This document shows, one piece after another, positions 1 to 8,844 of a DNA stretch of 64,000 nt (within the stretch, counting starts at the first letter, position 1; every line of letters starts with the position of its first letter). The position numbers and the translations under genes were made by a program. Origin of the DNA: Providencia sp. R33 (GTDB lineage Bacteria > Pseudomonadota > Gammaproteobacteria > Enterobacterales > Enterobacteriaceae); NCBI RefSeq assembly GCF_019343475.1, contig NZ_CP072453.1:1054001-1118000 (forward strand). The letters run 5' to 3'. Under the pieces are notes generated by a model. That model was given only the letters and a program-made list of their open reading frames with translations, did not search any database and was not told the DNA's origin.

Positions 1-415
1 ACAGAACAAAGGTTTAGTCCAAGCGTTGGACGACTTTTGTGATAATGCGCAGATGGATAAAAACACTCGCCAAGCGTATCGCCAACAAGTGCATAGCTAC
101 TGTACTGAACAGCTGCAATCTGGCGAAGAAATTGAACTACAGGAATTGGCAAAAGAGTTGCCAATGGTAGAAGAACAGAGTTTTGATGACTTTGCTCGTC
201 AAAATGACTATCAATTGGAAGAGAGTTTCCCAGCAGATAGGGGAACGCTTAAACAATTGACTAAATTCTCGGGCAGTGGTGGCGGTATAACGATTAGCTT
301 TGATGCTATGTTGATGGGAGAACGTATTTTTTGGGATCCAGTGACGGATACGCTAACCATTCGTGGTACACCACCAAATTTACGCGACCAGTTGCAACGT
401 CGTGGTAACAAATAA
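1..415 (+). CDS. yejK: Nucleoid-associated protein YejK (NdpA), 3' part only
   Basis: The reading frame is open from base 2 and the true start lies upstream of the window, so only about the last 137 residues are present. They match the C-terminal part of E. coli YejK/NdpA, including the segments ELEESFPADR, FSGSGGG, GERIFWDP and GTPPNLRDQLQRR. YejK is a nucleoid-associated DNA-binding protein of gamma-proteobacteria. It is convergent with rplY, as in E. coli, and ends before a shared bidirectional terminator. The TTG at 26 is not the start: the frame continues upstream with family-like sequence (QNKGLVQAL). Confidence 0.95.
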   Translation, partial: QNKGLVQALDDFCDNAQMDKNTRQAYRQQVHSYCTEQLQSGEEIELQELAKELPMVEEQSFDDFARQNDYQLEESFPADRGTLKQLTKFSGSGGGITISFDAMLMGERIFWDPVTDTLTIRGTPPNLRDQLQRRGNK

Positions 416-484
416 GATTCTTAGAATAATTGGTTTAGTGCATTGATGGTTTGAGATTGGTGCACAAAATAATATCTTAGAAAT

Positions 485-512
485 AAATAACGCCGCAATT
501 GCGGCGTTATTT
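485..512. terminator. Bidirectional terminator between yejK and rplY
   Basis: This is a perfect 28-bp palindrome. Each arm is AAATAACGCCGCAA read inward, with a GC-rich core flanked by A/T runs on both sides, so it can end transcription of both convergent genes. Confidence 0.85.
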
Positions 513-556
513 ACTCGGCGTCCCGAAAATTTCTAAAGCTCGGCTGTGGGCTTTAA

Positions 557-838
557 TTAAGCGCGCAGGAAGTCAATGTGCGTCACTTTTGGCTTAAATG
601 GGTGACGTTGAACAGCCTGAACTTTTACTTTTGTTTCTTTACCATCGATAACCAGAGACAGAACTTCGTAAAATTCTGCTTTGCTTTCTTGGTTAATCAC
701 TTCATCGTGGTTCAGAGTGATAGAGATAGGCTCTTGGTTGCCACCGTAAACGATAGCTGGAAGCTGGTTATCTCTGCGCAGGCGGCGGCTCGCACCCTTA
801 CCCTGCTCTTTACGTTCAATTGCATTGATAGTTAACAT
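557..838 (-). CDS. rplY: 50S ribosomal protein L25
   Basis: The 93-residue product is the short L25 form typical of Enterobacterales, without the C-terminal TL5/CTC extension. L25 binds 5S rRNA in the large ribosomal subunit. Recognisable family segments are the start MLTINA, the GKGASRRLR stretch near residue 15, and PAIVYGG near residue 27. It is convergent with yejK and lies downstream of radD on the same strand with about 165 bp between them. Confidence 0.96.
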   Translation of the reverse strand: MLTINAIERKEQGKGASRRLRRDNQLPAIVYGGNQEPISITLNHDEVINQESKAEFYEVLSLVIDGKETKVKVQAVQRHPFKPKVTHIDFLRA

Positions 839-1003
839 TACTATTTCTCTATAAAAAGAAAATATAAATTCCTGCTACAGGCGACCCAGCAGCAGGTTCG
901 AGATTTGGCCTAGTAATAACTCTTTCAAGAAAGAGATATTTGAAGGCGGCGGCATTTTATCGAAAAAACCGCCATCCAGCAATCATTAAGATCATTTATT
1001 GCG

Positions 1004-2761
1004 TTAGGAAAGGGCGTCTGAGATGCGAAATCGTCCTTGATAATCAAAAATTTTCTCTCTTATTTCCCAGAAGCGGTCTTTTTTACGAGCGACAATAAAT
1101 TGAGGGTAACGTAATAATGATTGTTGCAAAATAATATCGTTCGCATCATTCCATTTAAATAGTACACCAGGTGCACGTTGGTGTTCACGTAAAAAACGGT
1201 ATTCAAATACACGACGCTGAGCAGGCGTTGTTAAGCGATAACGCTCTGAAACACTTGTTCCATCTTCATCGAAATAGTTGATTTTTATCCATTCTCCTTT
1301 TGCATCACTGCCGCTGATGAATTGCATCCCACCACATCGAATGATTAGCGCATCTTTTAATTTTAATGCGGCTTTAAGCATATCATCAGGGTCACTGAGG
1401 ACTTCTTGGCACTTTTGGCAGCGGCGAGCAGCGATATCGTTTTCAGCGCCACAGTGGGGGCATTGCTTAAAACGAAAGCGGAACTCACACTGTTGCTTTT
1501 GGCCATTGTCATTTTCTTCCCAGCCTTGGCATCGTCGGCCATAGTGCTCAATAATTTGCCCATCAGAGGTACATTTACCCCAAAACACATTGGCAAATTG
1601 GCACAGAGGGCAAAAAACTTGAACAGGGACACTGGATGAGTTTGGTTTACTGCTACCGACTTCAGGGCGATATAAATCATGGGGATTGCCTGCATAATCT
1701 AAAATTAGGCATTGGGTTTTCCCTTCGCAAAGTCGTAAACCACGGCCCACAATTTGCTGATATAAGCTGACTGATTCAGTCGGGCGCAAAATTGCAATCA
1801 CATCAACATGGGGGGCATCAAAGCCAGTTGTTAGAACAGATACATTGACGAGGTAATGTAATTTTCGGTTTTTAAATTGATTAATAATGGATTGCCTATC
1901 CGCCGCAGGCGTTTCGGCGGTCACTAATGCTGCCGATTTTGCAGGTAAATAACCCAAAACTTCTTTTGCGTGCTCAACAGTAGCAGCAAAAATCATACAG
2001 CCTTGCAACGGTGCGGCATATTGAATTATCTGATCCACAATTTTAGGGGTAATACGCTGCTGTTTTTTTAGTGAAAGATTAAGTTCTTGCTCACTAAAAA
2101 TTCCCGCTGACGTTAACGAAACTTGGCTAAAATCATACTGTAAAACAGGCATGTCTAAGCGTTCAGGAGGAACAAGAAACTTATTTTTGATCATATAGTG
2201 CAGTGGCAATTCATAAATACAATCACGGAAAAAACAGTTTTCATCACCTCGAACAATGCCATGATAGTGATATTGATAAATCCATCCGCTGCCTAAACGG
2301 TAAGGGGTGGCAGTTAACCCTAAGATCCGTAAGGCGGCATTACTTTTTTGTAGATGTTGAATAATTTGTTGGTATTGGCTTTTATCATTCAAACTGATGC
2401 GATGGCACTCATCGATAATCACTAACGAAAACTGCCCATCGAAAGCCGCAAGATTACGTGCAACAGATTGAACGCTGCCAAAAACCACCTTGCTTTGTGA
2501 CTCTTTTCGGTTCAGTCCAGCGGCAAAAATATCTGCCTCAAGGCCATATGCGAGGTATTTATTATGGTTTTGTTCAACTAATTCTTTAACATGGGCCAAT
2601 ACCAATACCCGTCCTCGGGCAAGACGTGCCAATTCAGCAATGACTAAACTTTTCCCTGCGCCAGTTGGTAGCACAATAACGGCGGGCTGAGTGTGTTTGC
2701 GAAAGTAGTGGACTGTCGCGTCGACGGCTTCTTGTTGGTATGGGCGTAAGGAAAAAGACAT
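1004..2761 (-). CDS. radD: DEAD/DEAH-type helicase-like DNA repair protein RadD
   Basis: This 585-residue superfamily 2 ATPase is close to the usual RadD (YejH) length of 586. Visible motifs are Walker A PTGAGKS (residues 32-38), the DECH box (117-120), the GLTATPYR motif (about 148-155) and the motif VI segment QIVGRGLR. Cysteine pairs of zinc-finger type occur in the C-terminal half (CPLC, then CPHC and CQKC). RadD takes part in recombinational repair and tolerance of double-strand breaks in E. coli, working with RecA and SSB. It is divergent from rsuA, the E. coli arrangement. Confidence 0.95.
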   Translation of the reverse strand: MSFSLRPYQQEAVDATVHYFRKHTQPAVIVLPTGAGKSLVIAELARLARGRVLVLAHVKELVEQNHNKYLAYGLEADIFAAGLNRKESQSKVVFGSVQSVARNLAAFDGQFSLVIIDECHRISLNDKSQYQQIIQHLQKSNAALRILGLTATPYRLGSGWIYQYHYHGIVRGDENCFFRDCIYELPLHYMIKNKFLVPPERLDMPVLQYDFSQVSLTSAGIFSEQELNLSLKKQQRITPKIVDQIIQYAAPLQGCMIFAATVEHAKEVLGYLPAKSAALVTAETPAADRQSIINQFKNRKLHYLVNVSVLTTGFDAPHVDVIAILRPTESVSLYQQIVGRGLRLCEGKTQCLILDYAGNPHDLYRPEVGSSKPNSSSVPVQVFCPLCQFANVFWGKCTSDGQIIEHYGRRCQGWEENDNGQKQQCEFRFRFKQCPHCGAENDIAARRCQKCQEVLSDPDDMLKAALKLKDALIIRCGGMQFISGSDAKGEWIKINYFDEDGTSVSERYRLTTPAQRRVFEYRFLREHQRAPGVLFKWNDANDIILQQSLLRYPQFIVARKKDRFWEIREKIFDYQGRFRISDALS

Positions 2762-2983
2762 ATTGCTCAGTATTGGTTAAAAAAACAGGTGAATGAGGTT
2801 AAATTTAATTTAAAACAATGACTCTGTCTAAAGATACAGGTTGTTTCATGGAAACTATCCCTTAACTAGGGTTATTGTTATAATGAATTTTGTGATAGTA
2901 ATCACAGCAACCTTTCAATCTTTATTCTGACAGTCGAGTGCTATTGTACGCCTCACTGGCATTCCATCAAGTTAAGAGAATCT

Positions 2984-3691
2984 ATGCGACTGGATAAATT
3001 TTTGTCCCAACAGTTAGGGATAAGCCGGAGTTTGGTAGCACGTGAGCTGCGTGCAGGTCTTGTGACGATTGATGATGAAGTCGTCAAATCGGGGTCATTT
3101 CAAGTCACGCTTGACCATGAAGTTGCTTATGATGGCAATGTGCTAGTGCAAGTTACAGGGCCTCGTTATTTTATGTTACATAAGCCTCAGGGCTACATCT
3201 GTTCTACCGACGACCCAACGCACCCAACAATTCTCTATTTTATTGATGAGCCACTGGCACAGAAATTACATTCTGCGGGGCGCTTAGATATTGATACAAC
3301 AGGGTTAGTCCTACTTACGGATGATGGGCAGTGGTCGCATCGCATTACATCGCCAAAACACCACTGTGAAAAAACCTACCGTGTTCAATTAAGTGAAGAT
3401 ATTGGCACTGATGTTGCGAAGCAATTTGAGCAAGGTGTTATGCTAAATGGTGAAAAGTACTCAACAAAACCCGCTCAACTGGAAATTATCACTCCTCGTG
3501 ATGTTCGCTTAACCATTAGTGAAGGTCGTTATCATCAAGTTAAACGGATGTTTGCCGCGGTAGGAAACCATGTTTGTGGATTGCACCGTGAGCGAGTGGG
3601 GGATATTCACTTGGATGAAACTTTAGAGCAGGGCGAGTATCGCCCACTGACAGATGAAGAAATTAATAGCATAACTGTACCACGTAAATAA
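2984..3691 (+). CDS. rsuA: 16S rRNA pseudouridine-516 synthase RsuA
   Basis: The 235-residue protein has an N-terminal S4 RNA-binding domain (about residues 1-45, MRLDKFLSQQLGISRS) followed by a pseudouridine synthase domain. The catalytic motif GRLDIDTTG lies at residues 99-107, with Asp102 as the expected nucleophile. RsuA converts U516 of 16S rRNA to pseudouridine during 30S assembly. The gene is divergent from radD and runs into bcr after 17 bp, so the two are probably cotranscribed. Confidence 0.95.
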   Translation: MRLDKFLSQQLGISRSLVARELRAGLVTIDDEVVKSGSFQVTLDHEVAYDGNVLVQVTGPRYFMLHKPQGYICSTDDPTHPTILYFIDEPLAQKLHSAGRLDIDTTGLVLLTDDGQWSHRITSPKHHCEKTYRVQLSEDIGTDVAKQFEQGVMLNGEKYSTKPAQLEIITPRDVRLTISEGRYHQVKRMFAAVGNHVCGLHRERVGDIHLDETLEQGEYRPLTDEEINSITVPRK

Positions 3692-3708
3692 AAGCAGGAG
3701 TTTATAGA

Positions 3709-4893
3709 GTGCAACAGCAGCGTTCATCCTATTTGGGGCTGATTTTAATACTAGGTTTATTGTCTATGCTCATGCCATTAGCCATCGACATGTACCTACC
3801 TAGCTTTCCGACGATGATGCATTATTTTAATGTAGATGAGGGGCGTATTCAGATGACGCTCAACAGCTACATTTTTGGTTTTGCGATTGGGCAACTTTTC
3901 TATGGACCGATGGCCGATAGTATTGGCCGTAAACCAGTGATTTTAGGGGGCGTGGTTGTATTTGCTTTAGCATCAGCCGCTTGTGCAGTCACCGAATCAA
4001 TTGATTCACTTATCTGGTTACGCTTTTTGCATGGCTTTGCCGCCGCTGCTGCCAGTGTGGTGATTAATGCATTGATGCGCGATATGTTCACACGTGATGA
4101 ATTTTCTAGAAGTATGTCATTCGTGGTCTTGGTGATGACCATTGCACCTTTATTAGCACCTATTTTAGGTGGTGAATTGATGCGTTGGTTCTCATGGCAC
4201 GCGATTTTCTGGAGCATTGCAATTGCGGCCGTGATTGCGGTGATTTTAGTTAGCTTTTTTGTGCGTGAAACATTGCCTGCAGCGAAAAGACAAAAATTCC
4301 ATGTGGGTACAACGTTACGCCAATTTGCGACTTTATTTAGAGCGAAACAAGTTCTGTTCTATATCCTTGCAAGTTCATTTTCATTTGCAGGTATGTTTTC
4401 ATTCTTAAATGCGGGTGCATTTGTTTATATCGACCTAAATGGTGTTTCTCCACAACATTTTGGCTACTATTTTGGTATTAATATTGTCTTTCTATTCGTT
4501 ATGACAACCATTAACAGCCGTTATGTTAGGCATTTTGGCGCGGAAAAAATGCTATATTTTGGCATTATTATCCAGTTTATTATGGGCATCTGGTTATTAG
4601 CGACAACCGCATTTAGCCTTGATTTTTGGACATTAGTGATTGGCGTCGCTATCTATGTCAGTGGTATTGCTATGATTACATCTAATGCAATGGCCGTGAT
4701 CCTGGATAATTACCCTCATATTGCGGGGACGGTCTCTTCTTTAGCTGGCACAATTCGTTTCTCGATTGGTGCACTAGTAGGAACGCTTCTGTCACTGATC
4801 CCAGCTAAGAATGCGTGGCCAATGGTGGGTTCGATGGTGGCTTGTGTCGCTTTATCTATGCTTTTTGTTTTGTTGGCCAAAAAAGCAAAATAA
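3709..4893 (+). CDS. bcr: Bcr/CflA family multidrug efflux transporter
   Basis: The 394-residue major facilitator protein has 12 predicted membrane segments. It closely follows E. coli Bcr: MLMPLAIDMYLPSFP in TM1, the motif-A-like GPMADSIGRKP after TM2, and ASVVINALMRDM in TM4. Bcr exports bicyclomycin and other drugs and has been linked to dipeptide and cysteine export in E. coli. The start is a GTG at 3709, with GCAGGAG eight bases upstream. It lies 17 bp after rsuA, the conserved E. coli order. Confidence 0.93.
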   Translation: MQQQRSSYLGLILILGLLSMLMPLAIDMYLPSFPTMMHYFNVDEGRIQMTLNSYIFGFAIGQLFYGPMADSIGRKPVILGGVVVFALASAACAVTESIDSLIWLRFLHGFAAAAASVVINALMRDMFTRDEFSRSMSFVVLVMTIAPLLAPILGGELMRWFSWHAIFWSIAIAAVIAVILVSFFVRETLPAAKRQKFHVGTTLRQFATLFRAKQVLFYILASSFSFAGMFSFLNAGAFVYIDLNGVSPQHFGYYFGINIVFLFVMTTINSRYVRHFGAEKMLYFGIIIQFIMGIWLLATTAFSLDFWTLVIGVAIYVSGIAMITSNAMAVILDNYPHIAGTVSSLAGTIRFSIGALVGTLLSLIPAKNAWPMVGSMVACVALSMLFVLLAKKAK

Positions 4894-5074
4894 TCTCTGA
4901 GTTATCAGCTTCATGGATGAAACTGATAATTTCTTTCTTACCTTTTCATCTCCCCGAATATTCTTATTTTTCCTTAAGTTGCTTGTTATTGTTCACATTA
5001 TGTTGAGTTTTCTCCGTATTATTACTCGGTAATTTCGACTAGTTGATTTGCGGTATTAAATTACATGATGAAAA

Positions 5075-5099
5075 ATGATCTAAATCAATTATCATTATC
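5075..5099. promoter_or_regulatory. Overlapping FNR-like and Fur-like sites
   Basis: ATGAT-ctaa-ATCAA at 5075-5088 differs from the FNR consensus TTGAT-N4-ATCAA by one base. On the other strand, 5088-5099 reads GATAATGATAAT, which equals the first 12 bases of the 19-bp Fur consensus; the remaining 7 positions match poorly. No gene starts within 450 bp downstream on the + strand. Confidence 0.4.
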
Positions 5100-5128
5100 G
5101 TACTTTTTGTTAAATTTATGTTTTAGAT

Positions 5129-5153
5129 ATCACTCAAAATGAGAGTGATTTTT
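5129..5153 (+). terminator. Small hairpin with T-run
   Basis: Arms ATCACTC and GAGTGAT enclose a 7-base loop and are followed by TTTTTC. It could end read-through from bcr or a very short transcript starting near the FNR/Fur-like site just upstream. The stem is only 7 bp. Confidence 0.45.
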
Positions 5154-5556
5154 CTGGTTGAAAAATAACGTACCATCAAAAATTTAAATCAATATTGCTG
5201 GTTTCATTTGGAAAGTGTAAAAAACAGTTGAATGATTTATCGTGAATGTTGAAAACTAATATTAAAAATAATTTAATTTTTAATATTTTTAGCGAAAAAA
5301 CACGTGTGCAATGATTTGTGTCACAAAAATTTAACGACACATCATAATTTTAATGTTATATTTAGGTTCTAATATTTAACATTGTCGTTACTTTTTATTG
5401 TGCTAAAGATTCGGTTTGAACGAGTAATATTTGTAATTCGTGAGTTGGTTCTCAAATAACGCACAAGCGATAGGGTCATTACCCAGTGTTAAGTTTGTTT
5501 GCAGGGTTATTTCCTGTAATTAGGCAAAATACCAATTGTTTTAATAGGATATTTTT

Positions 5557-5898
5557 GTGGAAAAATTAGGTCTTTCGGTGGTGCACAGGCTACCGCAAAG
5601 CTACCGCTGGTTATCAGGTAAAATAGGGACCGATGTCGAAGTTGTCCCTATGAATGATGCCGATAGCGATAATCTTGTGGGGCTAAAATTACTTAGTCAT
5701 AACTGTGCAACAGATTGTATTGCGATGCAGCAGTTATCTGAATCGTTATCTGATATGCAAATTTCAAGTGCTATCTTAGAGTGGCAAAAAGAGGTTTGCC
5801 TTTTTATTCATGCTAATGATGAATTGGCTGCAATGTGCCGTTTAAAAGCAACAGGTGTAGCAATCGCAGAGCTTTCTTCAGGTTTTTATTGCGCTTAG
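5557..5898 (+). CDS. yejG: YejG family protein of unknown function
   Basis: The 113-residue product matches E. coli YejG along its length: LGLSVVHRLPQSYRW at the start, VGLKLLSH in the middle, CRLKATGVAIAELSS at the end. No biochemical function is established for this family and I see no catalytic motif or membrane segment. The start is GTG at 5557 with AGGAT upstream. Its position after rsuA-bcr is the E. coli order. It is convergent with mepS across a strong terminator. Confidence 0.88.
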   Translation: MEKLGLSVVHRLPQSYRWLSGKIGTDVEVVPMNDADSDNLVGLKLLSHNCATDCIAMQQLSESLSDMQISSAILEWQKEVCLFIHANDELAAMCRLKATGVAIAELSSGFYCA

Positions 5899-6041
5899 TT
5901 AGCGAAAGCGTTGGTATCTTTAGTGGGTGGATATGATATTTACTCATTTTGCGGTGGTTAGTGAAAGTTGATATTTATATCAAGTTTCAAAAGATTTGCT
6001 TGGCAAAAATGCTGTGTTGGCTTTTTACTTAACAACAAGGT

Positions 6042-6087
6042 TACCAATAAAAAAAGCTTCCAATTTTGGAAGCTTTTTTTATTGGTA
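6042..6087. terminator. Bidirectional terminator yejG / mepS
   Basis: The stem is about 22 bp on each side with a 2-base centre (TT at 6064-6065). The inner GC part is AAGCTTCC / GGAAGCTT, flanked by seven A on one side and seven T on the other, so it can act for both convergent genes. Confidence 0.92.
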
Positions 6088-6109
6088 AGGGGAGGGGGGT
6101 TACTGATGA

Positions 6110-6694
6110 TTACGAGCCATTAATAATACGGCGGCTTGCGTAATATCTTTTGCTCCAGTAATTGTTAGACATTTCAGAGACAATAACACCACTGCTGGTG
6201 GATGCATGAACAAATTTTTCATCACCAATATAAATGCCCACGTGTTTCATTGTACGGCCTGTTTTAAACAGGACAATGTCGCCCACTTTTAAATTATTAC
6301 GTTTCACGCTTTTGCCTGAAGACTCTTGTTCTGATGTTGTACGCGGTAATTCAACACCGAATTGTTCAAAGAAGGTACGTTGAACAAAGCTTGAGCAATC
6401 AATGCCGCTTTTAGTTGTTCCGCCTAGACGGTAAGCAACACCTTTCCAGCTAGCGTATTGATTCATGATTTTAGATTTAGTGTCAACACTCTGCACTAAC
6501 TCTTCAAATTCGTCTTGAGATGCCATTGTTAAAGAGTCGCCTGCGGCACCATTTAACATGCGAACATCTGATTTAGCTGTGTACTGTGTATTTTTTGTCG
6601 ACTTAGGGTTAGTACATGCTGTGAGTGTTACGGCAATAGCAATTGCTGGAACAATGCGCCAAGCATAGCGCTTAAGTTTTTCAGAGGTTAACAT
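6110..6694 (-). CDS. mepS: Murein DD-endopeptidase MepS (Spr), NlpC/P60 lipoprotein
   Basis: The 194-residue protein has a lipoprotein signal ending in the lipobox LTAC, so Cys27 should be lipidated. An NlpC/P60 peptidase domain fills the C-terminal half. The catalytic triad is visible as Cys100 (GIDCSSFVQ), His151 (MKHVGIYIG) and His163 (FVHASTSSG). MepS cleaves D-Ala-mDAP cross-links to let new peptidoglycan be inserted, and its level is controlled by NlpI-Prc in E. coli. It is convergent with yejG. Confidence 0.94.
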   Translation of the reverse strand: MLTSEKLKRYAWRIVPAIAIAVTLTACTNPKSTKNTQYTAKSDVRMLNGAAGDSLTMASQDEFEELVQSVDTKSKIMNQYASWKGVAYRLGGTTKSGIDCSSFVQRTFFEQFGVELPRTTSEQESSGKSVKRNNLKVGDIVLFKTGRTMKHVGIYIGDEKFVHASTSSGVIVSEMSNNYWSKRYYASRRIINGS

Positions 6695-7444
6695 TCTTAT
6701 ATATATCCCTTACCATTTTCTTTATCGCATTATTGTGTAAAGAGACACAACAAAACTAAACTTTTCCCTGTGAAAAACGCATTGATAAATAAAGTGTGCT
6801 TTTCGCAGAAAGTGTTTATAGCGCCATCTAAATCTTTACTAAACTAGAGGTTTCTTATGACCTTACTGAGTATAGACAAAACCTCAATATTTGCTAATTC
6901 AGTTATTGCTTGAGGTTAGTACCGTAACAACCCGAATACCAAACCTTTAAGAGCATACATAAACAAAGCCGAAATGGCGAGTTAATAGGGGGGTAATTTA
7001 CAAAACATTAGATAAAAGTGCATATTTGCCATTGAGTTATGTGATTGCTGTCATGTATCGCGTATTTTTGCGTATAGTTGCGCCGATTATTGATAATAAA
7101 ATATGATCTTTCTCACATTTATTCATATCTTGTTTTAATTTATATACGTAATAAGCTTTTTTTGAACCCCGAATGTAAAGAAGTTTAAATTTATATAAAG
7201 TGAGCTCGAATTTTGACAAATTTAGAAAGTTAAAAAGTGATGGTTTATTGCTCTCTTGGTGATTTAATCAGCAAATATAGATATGGTGATTAATAAATAC
7301 TGATAAATATACAGTATTTGTTGACGGGATGACTGAAACAATAAAGAGGATAATAATGATTATTCTCTTTATTGTCGAAACTCTTCAATATACCGAATAA
7401 TTATTAAATAAAAATGATAATGAAAAAATATAGAAAATTGATCT
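6695..7444. other. AT-rich intergenic region mepS / yrbL-like
   Basis: This 750-bp stretch lies between the 5' end of mepS and the 3' end of the YrbL-like gene. It should hold the mepS promoter. The only long reading frame (60 codons, TTG start, no Shine-Dalgarno) is not convincing. An inverted repeat at 7338-7375 is listed separately. I see nothing else I can name. Confidence 0.5.
7338..7375 (-). terminator. Inverted repeat downstream of the YrbL-like gene
   Basis: Perfect 11-bp arms ACAATAAAGAG and CTCTTTATTGT flank a partly self-complementary AT-rich centre. It lies about 70 bp past the minus-strand stop at 7445, so a terminator is the simplest reading. The central GATAATAATGAT also resembles a Fur box, so a regulatory site cannot be excluded. 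Confidence 0.4.
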
Positions 7445-8044
7445 CTATAATTTGATATGAAACTCTTTGTATAGTCGTTTTTCAAAATCTGCAAAGCGGC
7501 GGTTTAATGTGGAACGTGCAATTTTGGATGAAAAATAATCGAGTGGAATTAAATTAGATGAACCAAGGTTATCGATAATTATAAATTGGCCATGTGGCTT
7601 ATAGCCTAATTGATAAACGATATTGTAAGTTTTTAGTGCCATGGTAGCGATTGCTTCTTTATAAATGGATTTTTTAAATTGGTCATAAGCAATTTTCATA
7701 TTTTTTTGATGCTTTAGGTACGCATTTTTGTTTTTGAGATAATAATCTAATGTATGCGATACATTCCCTGTTTTATCCTTCATTAATTGAAACACGTAAC
7801 CTAGTCCAAGATTGGTTTCTTGGGTACCAAAATAGTGGGAAACGGTTGTGGCTAGGTATTCCTTTCGATAAAGGCGTTTATAGTAACGCACTTCTCTCAG
7901 TGTTTCTTTGTCATCACGGCCTTTTAGATGAATTTTGATGCAAAGCTCATCATAATCAGGGTGCTGGTAGCAGGCTCGTTGTCGTCCAGATGCAATTAAA
8001 TCTGTAGGTAATAAATTAATTTTATAGTTGAGCTTCTTGTTCAT
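7445..8044 (-). CDS. YrbL family protein (PhoP-regulon type, kinase-like fold)
   Basis: The 199-residue product resembles E. coli YrbL: SGRQRACYQHPDYDELCIKI near the start corresponds to the YrbL segment with GRHRKCYAHP, then ETNLGLGYVFQLM in the middle and ATMALKTYNIV and DNLGSSNLIPLD toward the end. YrbL belongs to a Mg2+/PhoP-regulated family with kinase-like sequence features and no settled function. The ATG at 8044 was chosen; an in-frame GTG at 8068 would add eight residues, and neither has a clear Shine-Dalgarno. The gene is AT-rich, flanked by long AT-rich gaps, and absent from this position in E. coli, which suggests acquisition. Confidence 0.72.
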   Translation of the reverse strand: MNKKLNYKINLLPTDLIASGRQRACYQHPDYDELCIKIHLKGRDDKETLREVRYYKRLYRKEYLATTVSHYFGTQETNLGLGYVFQLMKDKTGNVSHTLDYYLKNKNAYLKHQKNMKIAYDQFKKSIYKEAIATMALKTYNIVYQLGYKPHGQFIIIDNLGSSNLIPLDYFSSKIARSTLNRRFADFEKRLYKEFHIKL

Positions 8045-8068
8045 ATCTAATAACACTATTTTTGACAC

Positions 8069-8374
8069 ATTGAATACAAATAAATAGAAATAACGTTAAT
8101 TTCGGCGAATATTGATATATTTCCGTCTTATTTTAATAGACCAGATTTTATATGTGTTGCAAAACGTGTGGTAATTAAAAGTGTGATCTAGGTTGGTAAT
8201 TTTATATCGAATATTATTCATTATAAAAAATAAAAAACTACGACCATAAGTGAAATCTCTAGCTATTCATTAGGAATAAGATGTCGTCCTCATTCAGTTG
8301 AACTGAATTATTCATTTTAAGAGTAAATAAATTACTAAAAATGACGATAACTTAATTTTAAGAGGAAAATTCTT
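8069..8374. other. AT-rich divergent region before the fimbrial-like gene
   Basis: This 306-bp gap separates the divergent YrbL-like and fimbrial-like genes and should carry both promoters. Composition is very AT-rich. I see no clear operator or hairpin. Confidence 0.4.
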
Positions 8375-8719
8375 ATGAATAGCTTAGTAAAAAAAACAAT
8401 AGTGACATTTTTGGCTACAACTGCATTAATGACCAGTATTTCGACATTTGCTTCACAGAACAGTGATCAAAGAAGTTCTAATTCTGGTGTTATCCGCTTC
8501 ACAGGGGCAATTGTTGCTGCTCCATGTATCATTGGTACCAACCAAAATTTTGTAGAAACTACATGCTGGAGCGACTCAGGAAAAGAGAAAACGAAGTCTG
8601 TTGATATTTCCAAGCTGAAAAAAACTGAACAGTTATTACCAAATTCGAAAGGTACACAACAATTTAATTGGATTAATAAAGAAAAAACGATGGGTATTTA
8701 CACTATTAAGTACGATTAA
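8375..8719 (+). CDS. Short secreted fimbrial-type protein
   Basis: The 114-residue protein has a Sec signal peptide (about residues 1-27, ending SISTFA). The mature start shows the type 1 pilin pattern: GVIRFTGAIVAAPCII, with a Cys in the first strand and a second Cys in ETTCW, which could form the usual pilin disulfide. Full pilins are near 170-190 residues, so this one is short and lacks the normal C-terminal donor-strand region. No chaperone or usher gene is nearby. GAGGAAAA precedes the ATG. It could be a stand-alone secreted protein of pilin descent or a degenerate subunit. Confidence 0.6.
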   Translation: MNSLVKKTIVTFLATTALMTSISTFASQNSDQRSSNSGVIRFTGAIVAAPCIIGTNQNFVETTCWSDSGKEKTKSVDISKLKKTEQLLPNSKGTQQFNWINKEKTMGIYTIKYD

Positions 8720-8782
8720 TTCCAATAATTAAATGGAATGAGGAAGTAGTAGGCTAGGAGAGTATAATGTTAAATAAAAATG

Positions 8783-8813
8783 TATGCCTATGAGTATGTT
8801 ATTCATAGGCATA
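8783..8813 (-). terminator. Terminator of efpL
   Basis: Perfect 11-bp arms TATGCCTATGA / TCATAGGCATA enclose a 9-base loop. On the minus strand the hairpin is followed by CATTTTTATTT, fitting a terminator for the gene ending at 8845. Confidence 0.75.
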
Positions 8814-8844
8814 AGAATATAGATGTTATTTCGCTGAAATATGG

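Larger units (their letters stand above)
4894..5556. other. AT-rich intergenic region bcr-yejG
   Basis: This 663-bp gap has no credible coding ORF. It contains an FNR-like plus Fur-like site near 5075-5099 and a small hairpin with a T-run at 5129-5153, each listed separately. The rest is AT-rich DNA. It should include the yejG promoter, but I could not assign -35 and -10 elements with confidence. Confidence 0.6.

Noticed and set aside
4815..5006. 63-codon ORF running out of bcr
   Set aside because: It overlaps the bcr end in another frame and has no ribosome site; the product looks like random hydrophobic sequence.
7037..7219. 60-codon ORF on the minus strand in the mepS/yrbL-like gap
   Set aside because: TTG start without Shine-Dalgarno, AT-rich low-complexity composition, and no family resemblance.
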